DNA of 16,409 nucleotides. Source: Candidatus Scatousia excrementipullorum. Its GTDB lineage: Bacteria > Cyanobacteriota > Vampirovibrionia > Gastranaerophilales > Gastranaerophilaceae. The translations under genes were made by a program, and so were the position numbers. The stretch's first letter is position 1. Each line of letters opens with the position of its first letter. This document shows positions 6,311 to 13,636 of the stretch, piece after piece. The stretch covers positions 1-16,409 of the forward strand of contig JADIND010000175.1 of assembly GCA_017694215.1 (NCBI GenBank), in the 5' to 3' direction. The notes under the pieces are model-generated. The model saw only the letters and a list, made by a program, of their open reading frames with translations, was not told the origin of the DNA and ran no database searches.

Positions 6311-8581
6311 ATGAGCAAATTAATAAAAGAATCAAAGAATGCTTTGGAAAATGAATTATTTAAAAGTGTTTACGATAAAACCCCCGATTATATAAAAAAT
6401 CTGAATATTATGGATTTTTCACAAGATGGAGAATTCACGATAACTTTGAAGAAAGAACATTTATATTCGTATGACGAAAAAACAAATCCGGAAGGGTTAA
6501 ATTTATATGACTGGTTTCGCGGTTATGCAAAGGAGGCCAAAGTTTCAACTGCAGGGATTAGAGGTCCTCAGAATATTTTATTTCCTCAGGATCCGAGATT
6601 CCCGATTAATCTTTTCGGGATTGTTCTGGCAACGCTTGCAAAATCCCTTGTCGCAAGAGAAAAATATAAAGGTCAGACGATTCTGAAAGTCGCAGGCAGA
6701 GAAGTTCGATATAATTCAGCTCTTTTTCTGGATGCCATTGCGAGAATTCAGGCTGCTAACGGTATTAAAACTCTCGTTCCGGTTGAAAGAAAAACTATCC
6801 CGATTTGGCTTGCTTCCTTTCTTGCATTTAAACTGGATTTGCTCGGGGGTGAATATATAACTTCCAGTCATGGAATTTCGGTTAAAAATGCAACAAAGGA
6901 CTTGAACTGTCAGGGAAGCCAGTATCTTCCGGAAGAATCTATGGAATTTGTTGATAAAATTGACGAAATCTTTAAAGAAACCGAGAAAAAAGGAATTTAT
7001 GAAATCAAAGTCGCTGCGAAGGATAATCCGCTTATTGATGAATCTGTAATGGCAAAACTTAATGACGGTATTGATTTATATGTTGAATATCTTAAATCCG
7101 GTGTGGCTAAAAAAGTTAATCTTGATCTGATTAAAAACCTGAAAGACAAAATTTGTATTGAAAATGTCGGTGGTTCTGCATACCGGACATTAAGCAGAGT
7201 TTTGAAAAAACTGGAAGTGTCAGAGAAGTTTGACTGGTTTAATATTGAAGAAGATCCGTTTTTCCATGGTATTGGAAAATATGATATAACTCCAAAGGGA
7301 GAACATGCCTTTTATGATTATTCTGTTGATGCCACTGTTATTGCAAAAAGATTGAGCGGAGAAAAGTTTTTCCCTGTAATTGAAACATTGCATTACGAAG
7401 AAAAACTAAAAAACTATCCTCTGGGTACCTGTGTTTTGATTACAGACCCTGATCATGATCGACTAACTATTACTCAGACAGAACCTGCTTCACGTATTGA
7501 GTACCTTCAAAAAAATGGTATTGATTATGTTCCGCTGGGTAATGATAAAATCCTAACAGTATTTACTGCAAATCAAGCCTTTTTGATGATTATGGATTTC
7601 TGGGCAAAACAGTTAAAAGCTCAGAACCTCTGGAAAAATCATCCTAGATTTATGATAAAAACTACCGCGTCAGCAAATTCTTGGGATGAATGGGCTAGAA
7701 AGAATGATGTAAAAGTCGTTAATGTGCCTGTAGGATTTAAAGAAATTGCAAACATTATGAAAAAAGTTGAACTTCAACTAAAAAATAATCCTGCAAAACC
7801 TGTAATTGTAGATGATGTTTTCGGCAATGAAATTAACCTCGGTGTTAATCCGAGATTACTCTTTGGAGGTGAAGAGTCAGGCGGGATGATTATGGGATGC
7901 GAAGATTTGATTGAATCTCTTGCCGGAAGAAAAGCCGTTGCTATGAGGGAAAAAAGTGCGACAGAAGCTATTGTGGTTGCTTCAGCTCTTATCGCAAAAC
8001 TCGGCAAGAAACCTATGTCGGATTATCTGAATGAAATATTTGCGGATAATGATATCGTAAGTCGTTATGATACCCGTATTGATATTGCTTATTATAATGA
8101 GTCGGAACCTGATATCAATAAACTTAAAGCTGCAAAAATTGAAGGAGAGAAAAAACGTACGAAGAATGATTTGTTCTTCCTTTCAATGGCTATGGGTGTT
8201 AAAGAGGGTTTGATGACCCTTGACGATGTAAGAGAGATTCTTAATGATTCGTTCAAGAGTTTAATTTTTGATAACCTTGAAGATATAAAATTTGTCGGAG
8301 ACGGAACTTATCTTAAGTTTGCTCATAAATATATAGAAATCAGACCTTCCGGCACTGATGCTAAGACAAAAGCATACGGAGGAGGTTCAAATAAGGAAAT
8401 GATTGAAACTTATGCAAATGTCATGGGCAATTATTCGGGTGACAGAACAGAATTGCATAAAAAATTTATTCCTGATGATTTTTATGCAAAAACAAAAGAT
8501 ATGGCGATGGATTATTACCTTGCTTTTGTTGATAAGGGAGCAAATAACGAAAAGTTTGTTATTCCGGATTATAAATTTTAA
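6311..8581 (+). CDS. Long phosphoglucomutase/phosphomannomutase-family phosphohexomutase
   Basis: This belongs to the alpha-D-phosphohexomutase superfamily, which moves phosphate between C1 and C6 of hexoses through a phosphoserine. The four family landmarks are present in order: an N-terminal STAGIRG (79-85), the active-site serine loop TSSH (184-187, Ser186 aligning with the catalytic Ser of TASHNP), the metal loop DPDHDR (379-384), the sugar-specificity loop GGEESGG (519-525) and the phosphate-binding loop RPSGTD (678-683). At 756 residues it is far longer than the usual 450-580. Extra length lies in the first 75 residues, in about 190-290 after the catalytic serine, and in the last 70 residues. 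The residues after SSH are GIS rather than NP. It has its own promoter and terminator. Glucose-1-phosphate/glucose-6-phosphate exchange is most likely, but substrate cannot be fixed from sequence. Confidence 0.88.
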   Translation: MSKLIKESKNALENELFKSVYDKTPDYIKNLNIMDFSQDGEFTITLKKEHLYSYDEKTNPEGLNLYDWFRGYAKEAKVSTAGIRGPQNILFPQDPRFPINLFGIVLATLAKSLVAREKYKGQTILKVAGREVRYNSALFLDAIARIQAANGIKTLVPVERKTIPIWLASFLAFKLDLLGGEYITSSHGISVKNATKDLNCQGSQYLPEESMEFVDKIDEIFKETEKKGIYEIKVAAKDNPLIDESVMAKLNDGIDLYVEYLKSGVAKKVNLDLIKNLKDKICIENVGGSAYRTLSRVLKKLEVSEKFDWFNIEEDPFFHGIGKYDITPKGEHAFYDYSVDATVIAKRLSGEKFFPVIETLHYEEKLKNYPLGTCVLITDPDHDRLTITQTEPASRIEYLQKNGIDYVPLGNDKILTVFTANQAFLMIMDFWAKQLKAQNLWKNHPRFMIKTTASANSWDEWARKNDVKVVNVPVGFKEIANIMKKVELQLKNNPAKPVIVDDVFGNEINLGVNPRLLFGGEESGGMIMGCEDLIESLAGRKAVAMREKSATEAIVVASALIAKLGKKPMSDYLNEIFADNDIVSRYDTRIDIAYYNESEPDINKLKAAKIEGEKKRTKNDLFFLSMAMGVKEGLMTLDDVREILNDSFKSLIFDNLEDIKFVGDGTYLKFAHKYIEIRPSGTDAKTKAYGGGSNKEMIETYANVMGNYSGDRTELHKKFIPDDFYAKTKDMAMDYYLAFVDKGANNEKFVIPDYKF

Positions 8582-8606
8582 AAAGCGGGTTTTTTACCCG
8601 CTTTTT
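8581..8606 (+). terminator. Intrinsic terminator of the phosphohexomutase gene
   Basis: A 10-bp stem AAAAGCGGGT/ACCCGCTTTT (8581-8590, 8596-8605) with a TTTTT loop begins inside the stop codon and ends in a T-run. Confidence 0.92.
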
Positions 8607-8669
8607 AATGCTTTAAATTTTTGATTGTCTATGTTAACCTGACGAAGAGGGGTAATAGGGGTATATATT

Positions 8670-9809
8670 ATGAAAAGACTTTTTTTATTATTAATATTAT
8701 TTTTTAATTTATGTATAATGCCTGTTTCAGCTTTAGAAATGCCGGATTTACCGTCTGAAGTAGGAAAGGTTGAGAGTATCAGTTATGAAGATGTTACCGA
8801 CGGTGTTCAGAGCGAGAATAACGTAAAGCAGAAAGTTCTTGTAAAAATTTTGACCGGTCAATTTAAGGGTGAGGAAGTTGAACTTGATAATATGCTTACT
8901 TCAAATCCTGCATATGACATAATTCTTAATCCCGGAGACAGGGTTATTCTTCATGTTGAGGCTAAAAATACTGAAATCCTTTCAAGTAACGATGTAGATT
9001 TTTTTATAGCTGATATAAAGAGGGATAATGCATTGTGGTTTTTTGGCGGACTTTTTACGGTTCTTGTTATGATAATAGGTAAGAAAAAGGGTGTATTCAG
9101 TATTGTGTCAATTCTTGCAACTGTTGCATTGATTTTCTTTATGTTAGTACCGATGATATTAAACGGTTTTTGTCCGATAGCTTCTGCAGTTCTCGTAGGA
9201 ATTTTATCTACGGTTATAACAATATACCTTGTTGCAGGGTTTAATTCCAAAAGTTCCTCTGCTGTTATCGGAACTTCTTTGAGTCTTATTGTTGCAGGAG
9301 CTTTATCTCTGGTCGCCATTTATCTTGCTCATCTTTCAGGATTTGCCGGCGAAGAAAGTATGTTTTTGTATTCAACAAGACCTGATTTGAGTTTTAAGGG
9401 AATTTTGTCTGCTTCTATGATTATTGCGGCATTGGGTGCTTTAATGGACACTGGGGTTTCCATTGCAAGTGCAATTAATGAAATTTATGAGACTGACAAA
9501 AGTTTAAGTACAAGGCAGCTTTTTAAATCGGGAATGAATGTTGGCCGGGATGTTATAGGTACAATGTCAAATACGCTTATACTGGTCTATCTTGGTAGTG
9601 CTTTGCCGCTGGTATTGCTGTCAAGTAATATTGATTTGCAGAAATTTTTTAACCTGAATCAGGTTGCAACTGAAATTTCATCTGCATTAATAGGGAGTAT
9701 TGCAATATTAGCTTGTGTTCCTTTAACGGCATTAATTAGTGCATATTTAATTAAACATCAAAAAAAGCCCGATAAATTTGAAATGGAGCAGATTGATATT
9801 ACTGAGTAA
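8670..9809 (+). CDS. YibE/F-family multi-pass membrane protein
   Basis: The 379-residue product matches the YibE/F family, whose function is not established. A signal peptide is visible at 1-21 (basic start, Leu/Phe-rich core, VSALE cleavage region). Residues about 22-118 form a periplasmic domain with a PGDRV motif at 88-92. After that come about eight hydrophobic segments, starting near 121. The family's conserved stretches ALGALMDTGVSIASA (254-268) and GMNVGRDVIGTMSNT (288-302) lie in the second half. An AGGGG site stands 8 nt before the ATG. A terminator precedes the gene, so it is probably monocistronic, although I cannot name a promoter in the short gap. A transport or membrane-homeostasis role is only inference. 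Confidence 0.9.
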   Translation: MKRLFLLLILFFNLCIMPVSALEMPDLPSEVGKVESISYEDVTDGVQSENNVKQKVLVKILTGQFKGEEVELDNMLTSNPAYDIILNPGDRVILHVEAKNTEILSSNDVDFFIADIKRDNALWFFGGLFTVLVMIIGKKKGVFSIVSILATVALIFFMLVPMILNGFCPIASAVLVGILSTVITIYLVAGFNSKSSSAVIGTSLSLIVAGALSLVAIYLAHLSGFAGEESMFLYSTRPDLSFKGILSASMIIAALGALMDTGVSIASAINEIYETDKSLSTRQLFKSGMNVGRDVIGTMSNTLILVYLGSALPLVLLSSNIDLQKFFNLNQVATEISSALIGSIAILACVPLTALISAYLIKHQKKPDKFEMEQIDITE

Positions 9810-9854
9810 AAATTCGAAAGTCTTATCTTGAGATTAATTGCATACCATATACAA

Positions 9855-9888
9855 AAATAGAGAATAGGTTAATGCCTATTCTCTATTT
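9855..9888 (-). terminator. Terminator shared by convergent yibE/F-family gene and metK
   Basis: A perfect 14-bp stem (9855-9868 with 9875-9888; core AGAGAATAGG) and 6-nt loop lie between the convergent genes. On the minus strand the stem ends in TTTTT, so it fits metK best; on the plus strand the stem ends in ATTTAATT and may also stop transcription. Confidence 0.8.
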
Positions 9889-9914
9889 AATTGTAATTAA
9901 ATAATCAGTGTAAT

Positions 9915-11189
9915 TTATTTTGAGCAAGTTCCGCAGGCACAAGCCTGAGATTTTAAAGCTTCTGCTTTCTCGGTTCTTTCCCAAGGTACATCAATATCAG
10001 TTCTGCCCATATGGCCGTATGCCGCTAACAGCTGGTAGAATTTACCGCCGTTTTTAGCAGGCAGTCCGCGGAGGTCGAATTGTTTAATAATTGCGGCAGG
10101 TCTGAGGTCAAAGTTTTTAGCAACCAGTGCAGAGATTTCATCATCTGAAATTTTACCTGTACCGAAAGTATCAACCATTATTGAAACAGGTTCAGCAACA
10201 CCTATTGCATAAGCAAGTTCAAGTTCGCATTTTTCTGCTAATCCTGCAGCAACAATATTTTTAGCAACCCATCTTGCCGCATATGCAGCTGATCTGTCAA
10301 CTTTTGTAGGATCTTTTCCGGAGAAAGCTCCGCCGCCGTGACGAGAATAACCACCGTAGGTATCAACAATAATTTTACGTCCGGTTAAGCCTGCATCACC
10401 CTGTGGACCGCCTACAACAAATCTTCCTGAAGGGTTTACAAGAATTTTTGTATTACTGTCTGGTTTTATTGTTTCGTGAGAGAAAACCTCATCGATTACA
10501 AGTCTTTTGATATCGTTTTTGATAATTTCCTGAACTTTAGAATTATCGCAAACTCCGTTAATTTCAGGATCATGCTGGGTCGAAATCAAAACGGTATCAA
10601 TTCTTGCCGGTTTCCCGTCAACATATTCAACGGTAACCTGAGACTTTCCGTCAGGTCTGAGGTAACTTACAAGACCCTGTTTTCTTACCTGAGCAAGTCT
10701 GTATGATAACTTATGAGCAAGGCTTATTGGCAGCGGCATAAGTTCTGGTGTTTCATTACAAGCATAACCGAACATAATACCCTGATCGCCTGCACCTATA
10801 TTTTCGGTTTCTGAAGTTGAAGTATCGGCATTATCGCTTCTTGTTTCGTAAGCTTTGTTAACACCGCCTGCAATATCGCAAGATTGTTCGTCAATGCTTG
10901 TAAGAACCGCACAGGTTTCAAAGCTGAAACCGCCGCCTTCTTCTTCTGCATAACCGATATTTTTGATTGTGTTTCTAACAACTGCCGGAATATCAACATA
11001 GCAGTCTGAAGTGATTTCTCCGCAAACAAGTGCCATACCTGTAGTAACTGTTGTTTCTGCAGCTACACGTGACTGCGGTGATTTGGTCAAAAATTCGTCC
11101 AAAATAGCATCAGAAATCTGATCGCATACTTTGTCGGGGTGGCCTTCCGTAACTGATTCGGAAGTGAATAAAAAGTTTCTTGGTGTCAT
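9915..11189 (-). CDS. metK: S-adenosylmethionine synthetase (methionine adenosyltransferase)
   Basis: MetK makes S-adenosylmethionine from methionine and ATP in the cytoplasm. Signatures are SESVTEGHPDK (10-20), GAGDQGIMFGYA (132-143), the Gly-rich GGGAFSGKD (285-293) and DRSAAYAARW (298-307). At 424 residues it is longer than the E. coli enzyme (384). The extra length is mainly an insertion at about 113-130 before GAGDQG, of the kind I recall from cyanobacterial MetK, and a C-terminal tail with three Cys (CACGTC, 417-422). AAGGAG lies 8 nt before the ATG. A GC-rich structured leader upstream suggests control of the message. HydG, encoded nearby, consumes the product, but so do many enzymes. 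Confidence 0.97.
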   Translation of the reverse strand: MTPRNFLFTSESVTEGHPDKVCDQISDAILDEFLTKSPQSRVAAETTVTTGMALVCGEITSDCYVDIPAVVRNTIKNIGYAEEEGGGFSFETCAVLTSIDEQSCDIAGGVNKAYETRSDNADTSTSETENIGAGDQGIMFGYACNETPELMPLPISLAHKLSYRLAQVRKQGLVSYLRPDGKSQVTVEYVDGKPARIDTVLISTQHDPEINGVCDNSKVQEIIKNDIKRLVIDEVFSHETIKPDSNTKILVNPSGRFVVGGPQGDAGLTGRKIIVDTYGGYSRHGGGAFSGKDPTKVDRSAAYAARWVAKNIVAAGLAEKCELELAYAIGVAEPVSIMVDTFGTGKISDDEISALVAKNFDLRPAAIIKQFDLRGLPAKNGGKFYQLLAAYGHMGRTDIDVPWERTEKAEALKSQACACGTCSK

Positions 11190-11252
11190 TCCAATTTCTC
11201 CTTAATTTGTTTTTGTACCGGCCGGTAAGTTTTTTAATTCCAACCCGGCCAC
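11190..11252 (-). promoter_or_regulatory. GC-rich structured leader of metK, candidate cis-regulatory RNA
   Basis: In the minus-strand leader, GGCCGG (11250-11245) can pair with CCGGCC (11225-11220) across a loop of about 19 nt, and the second arm is itself a 12-bp palindrome (TACCGGCCGGTA, 11216-11227) in otherwise AT-rich sequence. The AAGGAG site follows at 11198-11203. I do not recognise a known SAM riboswitch class: no kink-turn or SAM-II-like pattern is evident. Upstream of this, TTGATT or TTGCAT on the minus strand could supply a minus-35, but no convincing promoter stands out. Confidence 0.4.
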
Positions 11253-11332
11253 ATCATTAGTTAAAAGTTTACATCTAAGAATATGCAAAATCAAATAATA
11301 TATGAATATATATTACGGGGCTGATTGATACT

Positions 11333-12400
11333 TTATTTAGTTTCAATAAAATTGGTATTAGGAATATATTCACTCTGTCCCTGAATATCAATTTTATTAA
11401 TAATTTTTGCACGTTTTTTGCGGAACAGCATATCTACAAATGCTTCAAGACGGGTTATGAAACCTGCTTCGCCGGTCTGTTCATCTATTGTGAGGTGTAA
11501 GATAGGTTTATTAAATTGTTTTGCTTTTCTGACAATTCTCTCAATCATTAACGAATCAGGACCGCAGCCGAAGGCGTTTAGTGCAATCAGCCCGTCGATT
11601 TTATTATCTTTCATATAATGCCCGGCAGTTCCTGTCATTTCGAATTCATTTGCCCAGTATAGTTTTTCTCCGAGAGCATTTATACCTTCAATGGTTTGTT
11701 CCTGTGACAGCTGGAGTGATGTATAAACTTTTACGTCCATGCTTTCAAGTTTGTCGATAATTTTCATGGAAGCTCTGTCATCGTATATATTATAACCGTG
11801 AGCAACGAGTGCGATTGATATCGGGTATTCTTTAGTTGAACTTTCTATGAAAACTTTGCCTTGAAGTGCATAATTAATTGCTTTTTTATAACTCATGCCC
11901 GATTTTGACATGATATGGAAGTTATTGTAAGCTCTCCAGCCGGCTTTTGATGCTTCTTTGATTTTTTTCTCATCAGTAATGCCGAACGGAGCAGCCAGTT
12001 CTCTCAAAAAGTCATAAAGTCCGTGATTTTTTTCTGATTTGTCAAGAGTAGCCTCCACCATTGTAAAATTCTGTTTAACAACATTTCTGATTAAATCAGG
12101 AAGTCCTCTGATTTTTGAACAATTATAAATTTTATAAGCAACCGATTGAATTGAAGGTACGAGAATCTTATCAATACCTTTATCCAGCAGGTTAAGAATA
12201 TGACCGACATAAATTTTTATCGGAAGACATGTTTCCGTAACAACAAGAGCGGAACCTCTCGAAAGAGTTTGTTTTGTTGTTACATCAGACAAAACAATTT
12301 TAATGCCCAGTGCCGTAAAAAATCCGTAATAAAACGGATAATTATGGTAAAAGGACATTGCTCTTGGAATACCTATCACGTTTTCATTGTTTTGTGTCAT
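11333..12400 (-). CDS. Stand-alone protein of the acyl-CoA dehydratase activase-related (DUF2229) family
   Basis: This matches the DUF2229 family (CoA-substrate-specific enzyme activase-related), often found fused behind ASKHA-type ATPase domains of 2-hydroxyacyl-CoA dehydratase activators. Characteristic stretches are IGIPRAMSFYHNYPF near the N-terminus, TETCLPIK with Cys58, NAFGCGPDS with Cys279, and TIDEQTGEAGFITRLEAF (304-321). No ATPase domain is fused or adjacent. I start at ATG 12400 (355 residues) because GGGAG stands 10 nt upstream; a TTG 36 nt earlier extends the frame but has no better site. The conserved Cys residues could bind an iron-sulfur cluster, which is inference. metK follows 143 nt downstream on the same strand, with a separate leader. 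Substrate and partner are unknown. Confidence 0.82.
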   Translation of the reverse strand: MTQNNENVIGIPRAMSFYHNYPFYYGFFTALGIKIVLSDVTTKQTLSRGSALVVTETCLPIKIYVGHILNLLDKGIDKILVPSIQSVAYKIYNCSKIRGLPDLIRNVVKQNFTMVEATLDKSEKNHGLYDFLRELAAPFGITDEKKIKEASKAGWRAYNNFHIMSKSGMSYKKAINYALQGKVFIESSTKEYPISIALVAHGYNIYDDRASMKIIDKLESMDVKVYTSLQLSQEQTIEGINALGEKLYWANEFEMTGTAGHYMKDNKIDGLIALNAFGCGPDSLMIERIVRKAKQFNKPILHLTIDEQTGEAGFITRLEAFVDMLFRKKRAKIINKIDIQGQSEYIPNTNFIETK

Positions 12401-12437
12401 TAGAATAAATCTCCCGAAGTTTATTTTTACTACCAAG

Positions 12438-12466
12438 ATAATACTTCAAAACAGAAAATTTTTAAA
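12438..12466 (-). promoter_or_regulatory. Candidate promoter for the DUF2229 gene
   Basis: TTTAAA (12461-12466), 17-nt spacer and TATTAT (12438-12443) on the minus strand would start a leader of about 30 nt before ATG 12400. The minus-35 is a weak match. Confidence 0.4.
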
Positions 12467-12482
12467 GCTTTTGAAATAAAAC

Positions 12483-12512
12483 TTAATATTCCTCTAAAAG
12501 TTATTTTATGCT
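12483..12512 (+). promoter_or_regulatory. Candidate promoter for mnmA with very short leader
   Basis: TTAATA (12483-12488), an 18-nt spacer and TATGCT (12507-12512) fit a weak sigma70 promoter. Initiation would be near 12519, only about 5 nt before the mnmA ATG, and no Shine-Dalgarno sequence is visible there. Confidence 0.35.
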
Positions 12513-12523
12513 ATTGTGCATTT

Positions 12524-13576
12524 ATGAAAAGTGTGAAGAAAAAAGCAGTAGTAGCATTGAGCGGCGGAGTGGACAGTTCCGTTACAGCTTTACTTTTAAA
12601 ACAGCAGGGCTATGAGGTTGAGGGTATTACCGGAAGAATGACGGATACCGCTTCATCTGATGTTGTTTGTCATAATGCCGCAAATGTTGCTGCAAAGCTT
12701 GGTATAAAACATCATATTCTTGATATAAGCCGAAATTTTAAAAATAAGGTTATAGATTATTTTGAAAATTCATATGCTGCAGGTGAGACACCAAATCCTT
12801 GCATTGTTTGTAATGAGTTTTTTAAGTGGGGTGAAATTTTTGATTATGCAATAAATACTCTTGGTGCGGATGTTTATGCAACAGGACATTATGCTGAAAT
12901 AAGAAATGTTGGCGGAGTTTATAAACTTTATCCGGCAAAAGACGAACATAAGGATCAACTTTATTTTTTATACAGACTTGGGCAAAAAGAACTTTCAAAA
13001 ACATTATTTCCATTATATTCATATACAAAGGATGAAGTGAAAAAAATAGCTTATGAATTTGATCTTCCTCCGAAATCAGCAAAAGAAAGTCAGGATATTT
13101 GTTTTATTCAAAAGCCTTATACAACAAAAAAATATCTTATTGACAGGTTCGGACATAAAAAAGGTGACTTCATTGATATTAACACCGGGCAAAAGCTCGG
13201 GGAACATAACGGAAGCTATCAATATACAATAGGGCAGCGAAAAGGTATAGGTATTGCTGCCCCTTATCCTTTGTATGTTATTGATATTGATGCTGCAAAA
13301 AATATAGTTTACCTCGGGCGAAACGAGGATAATTTCAAATCAGAATTAATGGTATCTGATTTAAAACTTTCTTACCCTTCTGCCGGCACTGAATTTGATG
13401 CAATGGTTAAAATTCGATACAATATGCCAAAGCAGAAAGCTCACGTGTCAATTTATAACAATTCAGCAAAAATTATTTTCGATGCTCCTGTTTCATCAGT
13501 TACAGCAGGTCAGGCCGGTGTATTTTATGACATTGAGGACGGATATCTGATAGGGGGCGGTAAAGTTATCAAATAA
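12524..13576 (+). CDS. mnmA: tRNA-specific 2-thiouridylase MnmA
   Basis: MnmA adds sulfur to U34 of tRNA-Lys, Glu and Gln, using ATP and a persulfide relayed from a cysteine desulfurase. The 350-residue protein shows the PP-loop SGGVDS (13-18), the TPNPCIVCN motif (89-97) with catalytic Cys93, ATGHYAEI (119-126), SQDICF (189-194) with the second catalytic Cys192, and YTIGQRKGIG (234-243) in the central domain. Length is normal. No ribosome binding site is seen upstream of the ATG. hydG begins 60 nt downstream on the same strand with no terminator between, so the two may share a transcript. Confidence 0.96.
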   Translation: MKSVKKKAVVALSGGVDSSVTALLLKQQGYEVEGITGRMTDTASSDVVCHNAANVAAKLGIKHHILDISRNFKNKVIDYFENSYAAGETPNPCIVCNEFFKWGEIFDYAINTLGADVYATGHYAEIRNVGGVYKLYPAKDEHKDQLYFLYRLGQKELSKTLFPLYSYTKDEVKKIAYEFDLPPKSAKESQDICFIQKPYTTKKYLIDRFGHKKGDFIDINTGQKLGEHNGSYQYTIGQRKGIGIAAPYPLYVIDIDAAKNIVYLGRNEDNFKSELMVSDLKLSYPSAGTEFDAMVKIRYNMPKQKAHVSIYNNSAKIIFDAPVSSVTAGQAGVFYDIEDGYLIGGGKVIK

Positions 13577-13636
13577 CTTTACTTTTATTTTTCAGGGATT
13601 TAACATGATGATAAGTTAGGGGAGAGGATAAATATT

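Noticed and set aside
8403..8624. 73-codon plus-strand frame at the phosphohexomutase 3' end
   Set aside because: It lies in another frame of a well-supported gene and crosses its terminator.
11190..11332. A classical SAM-I, SAM-II or SMK riboswitch before metK
   Set aside because: No conserved core of these classes could be read; only an unclassified GC-rich hairpin is supportable.
12401..12436. TTG start extending the DUF2229 protein by 12 residues
   Set aside because: ATG 12400 has GGGAG 10 nt upstream, and the homologous region begins just after it.
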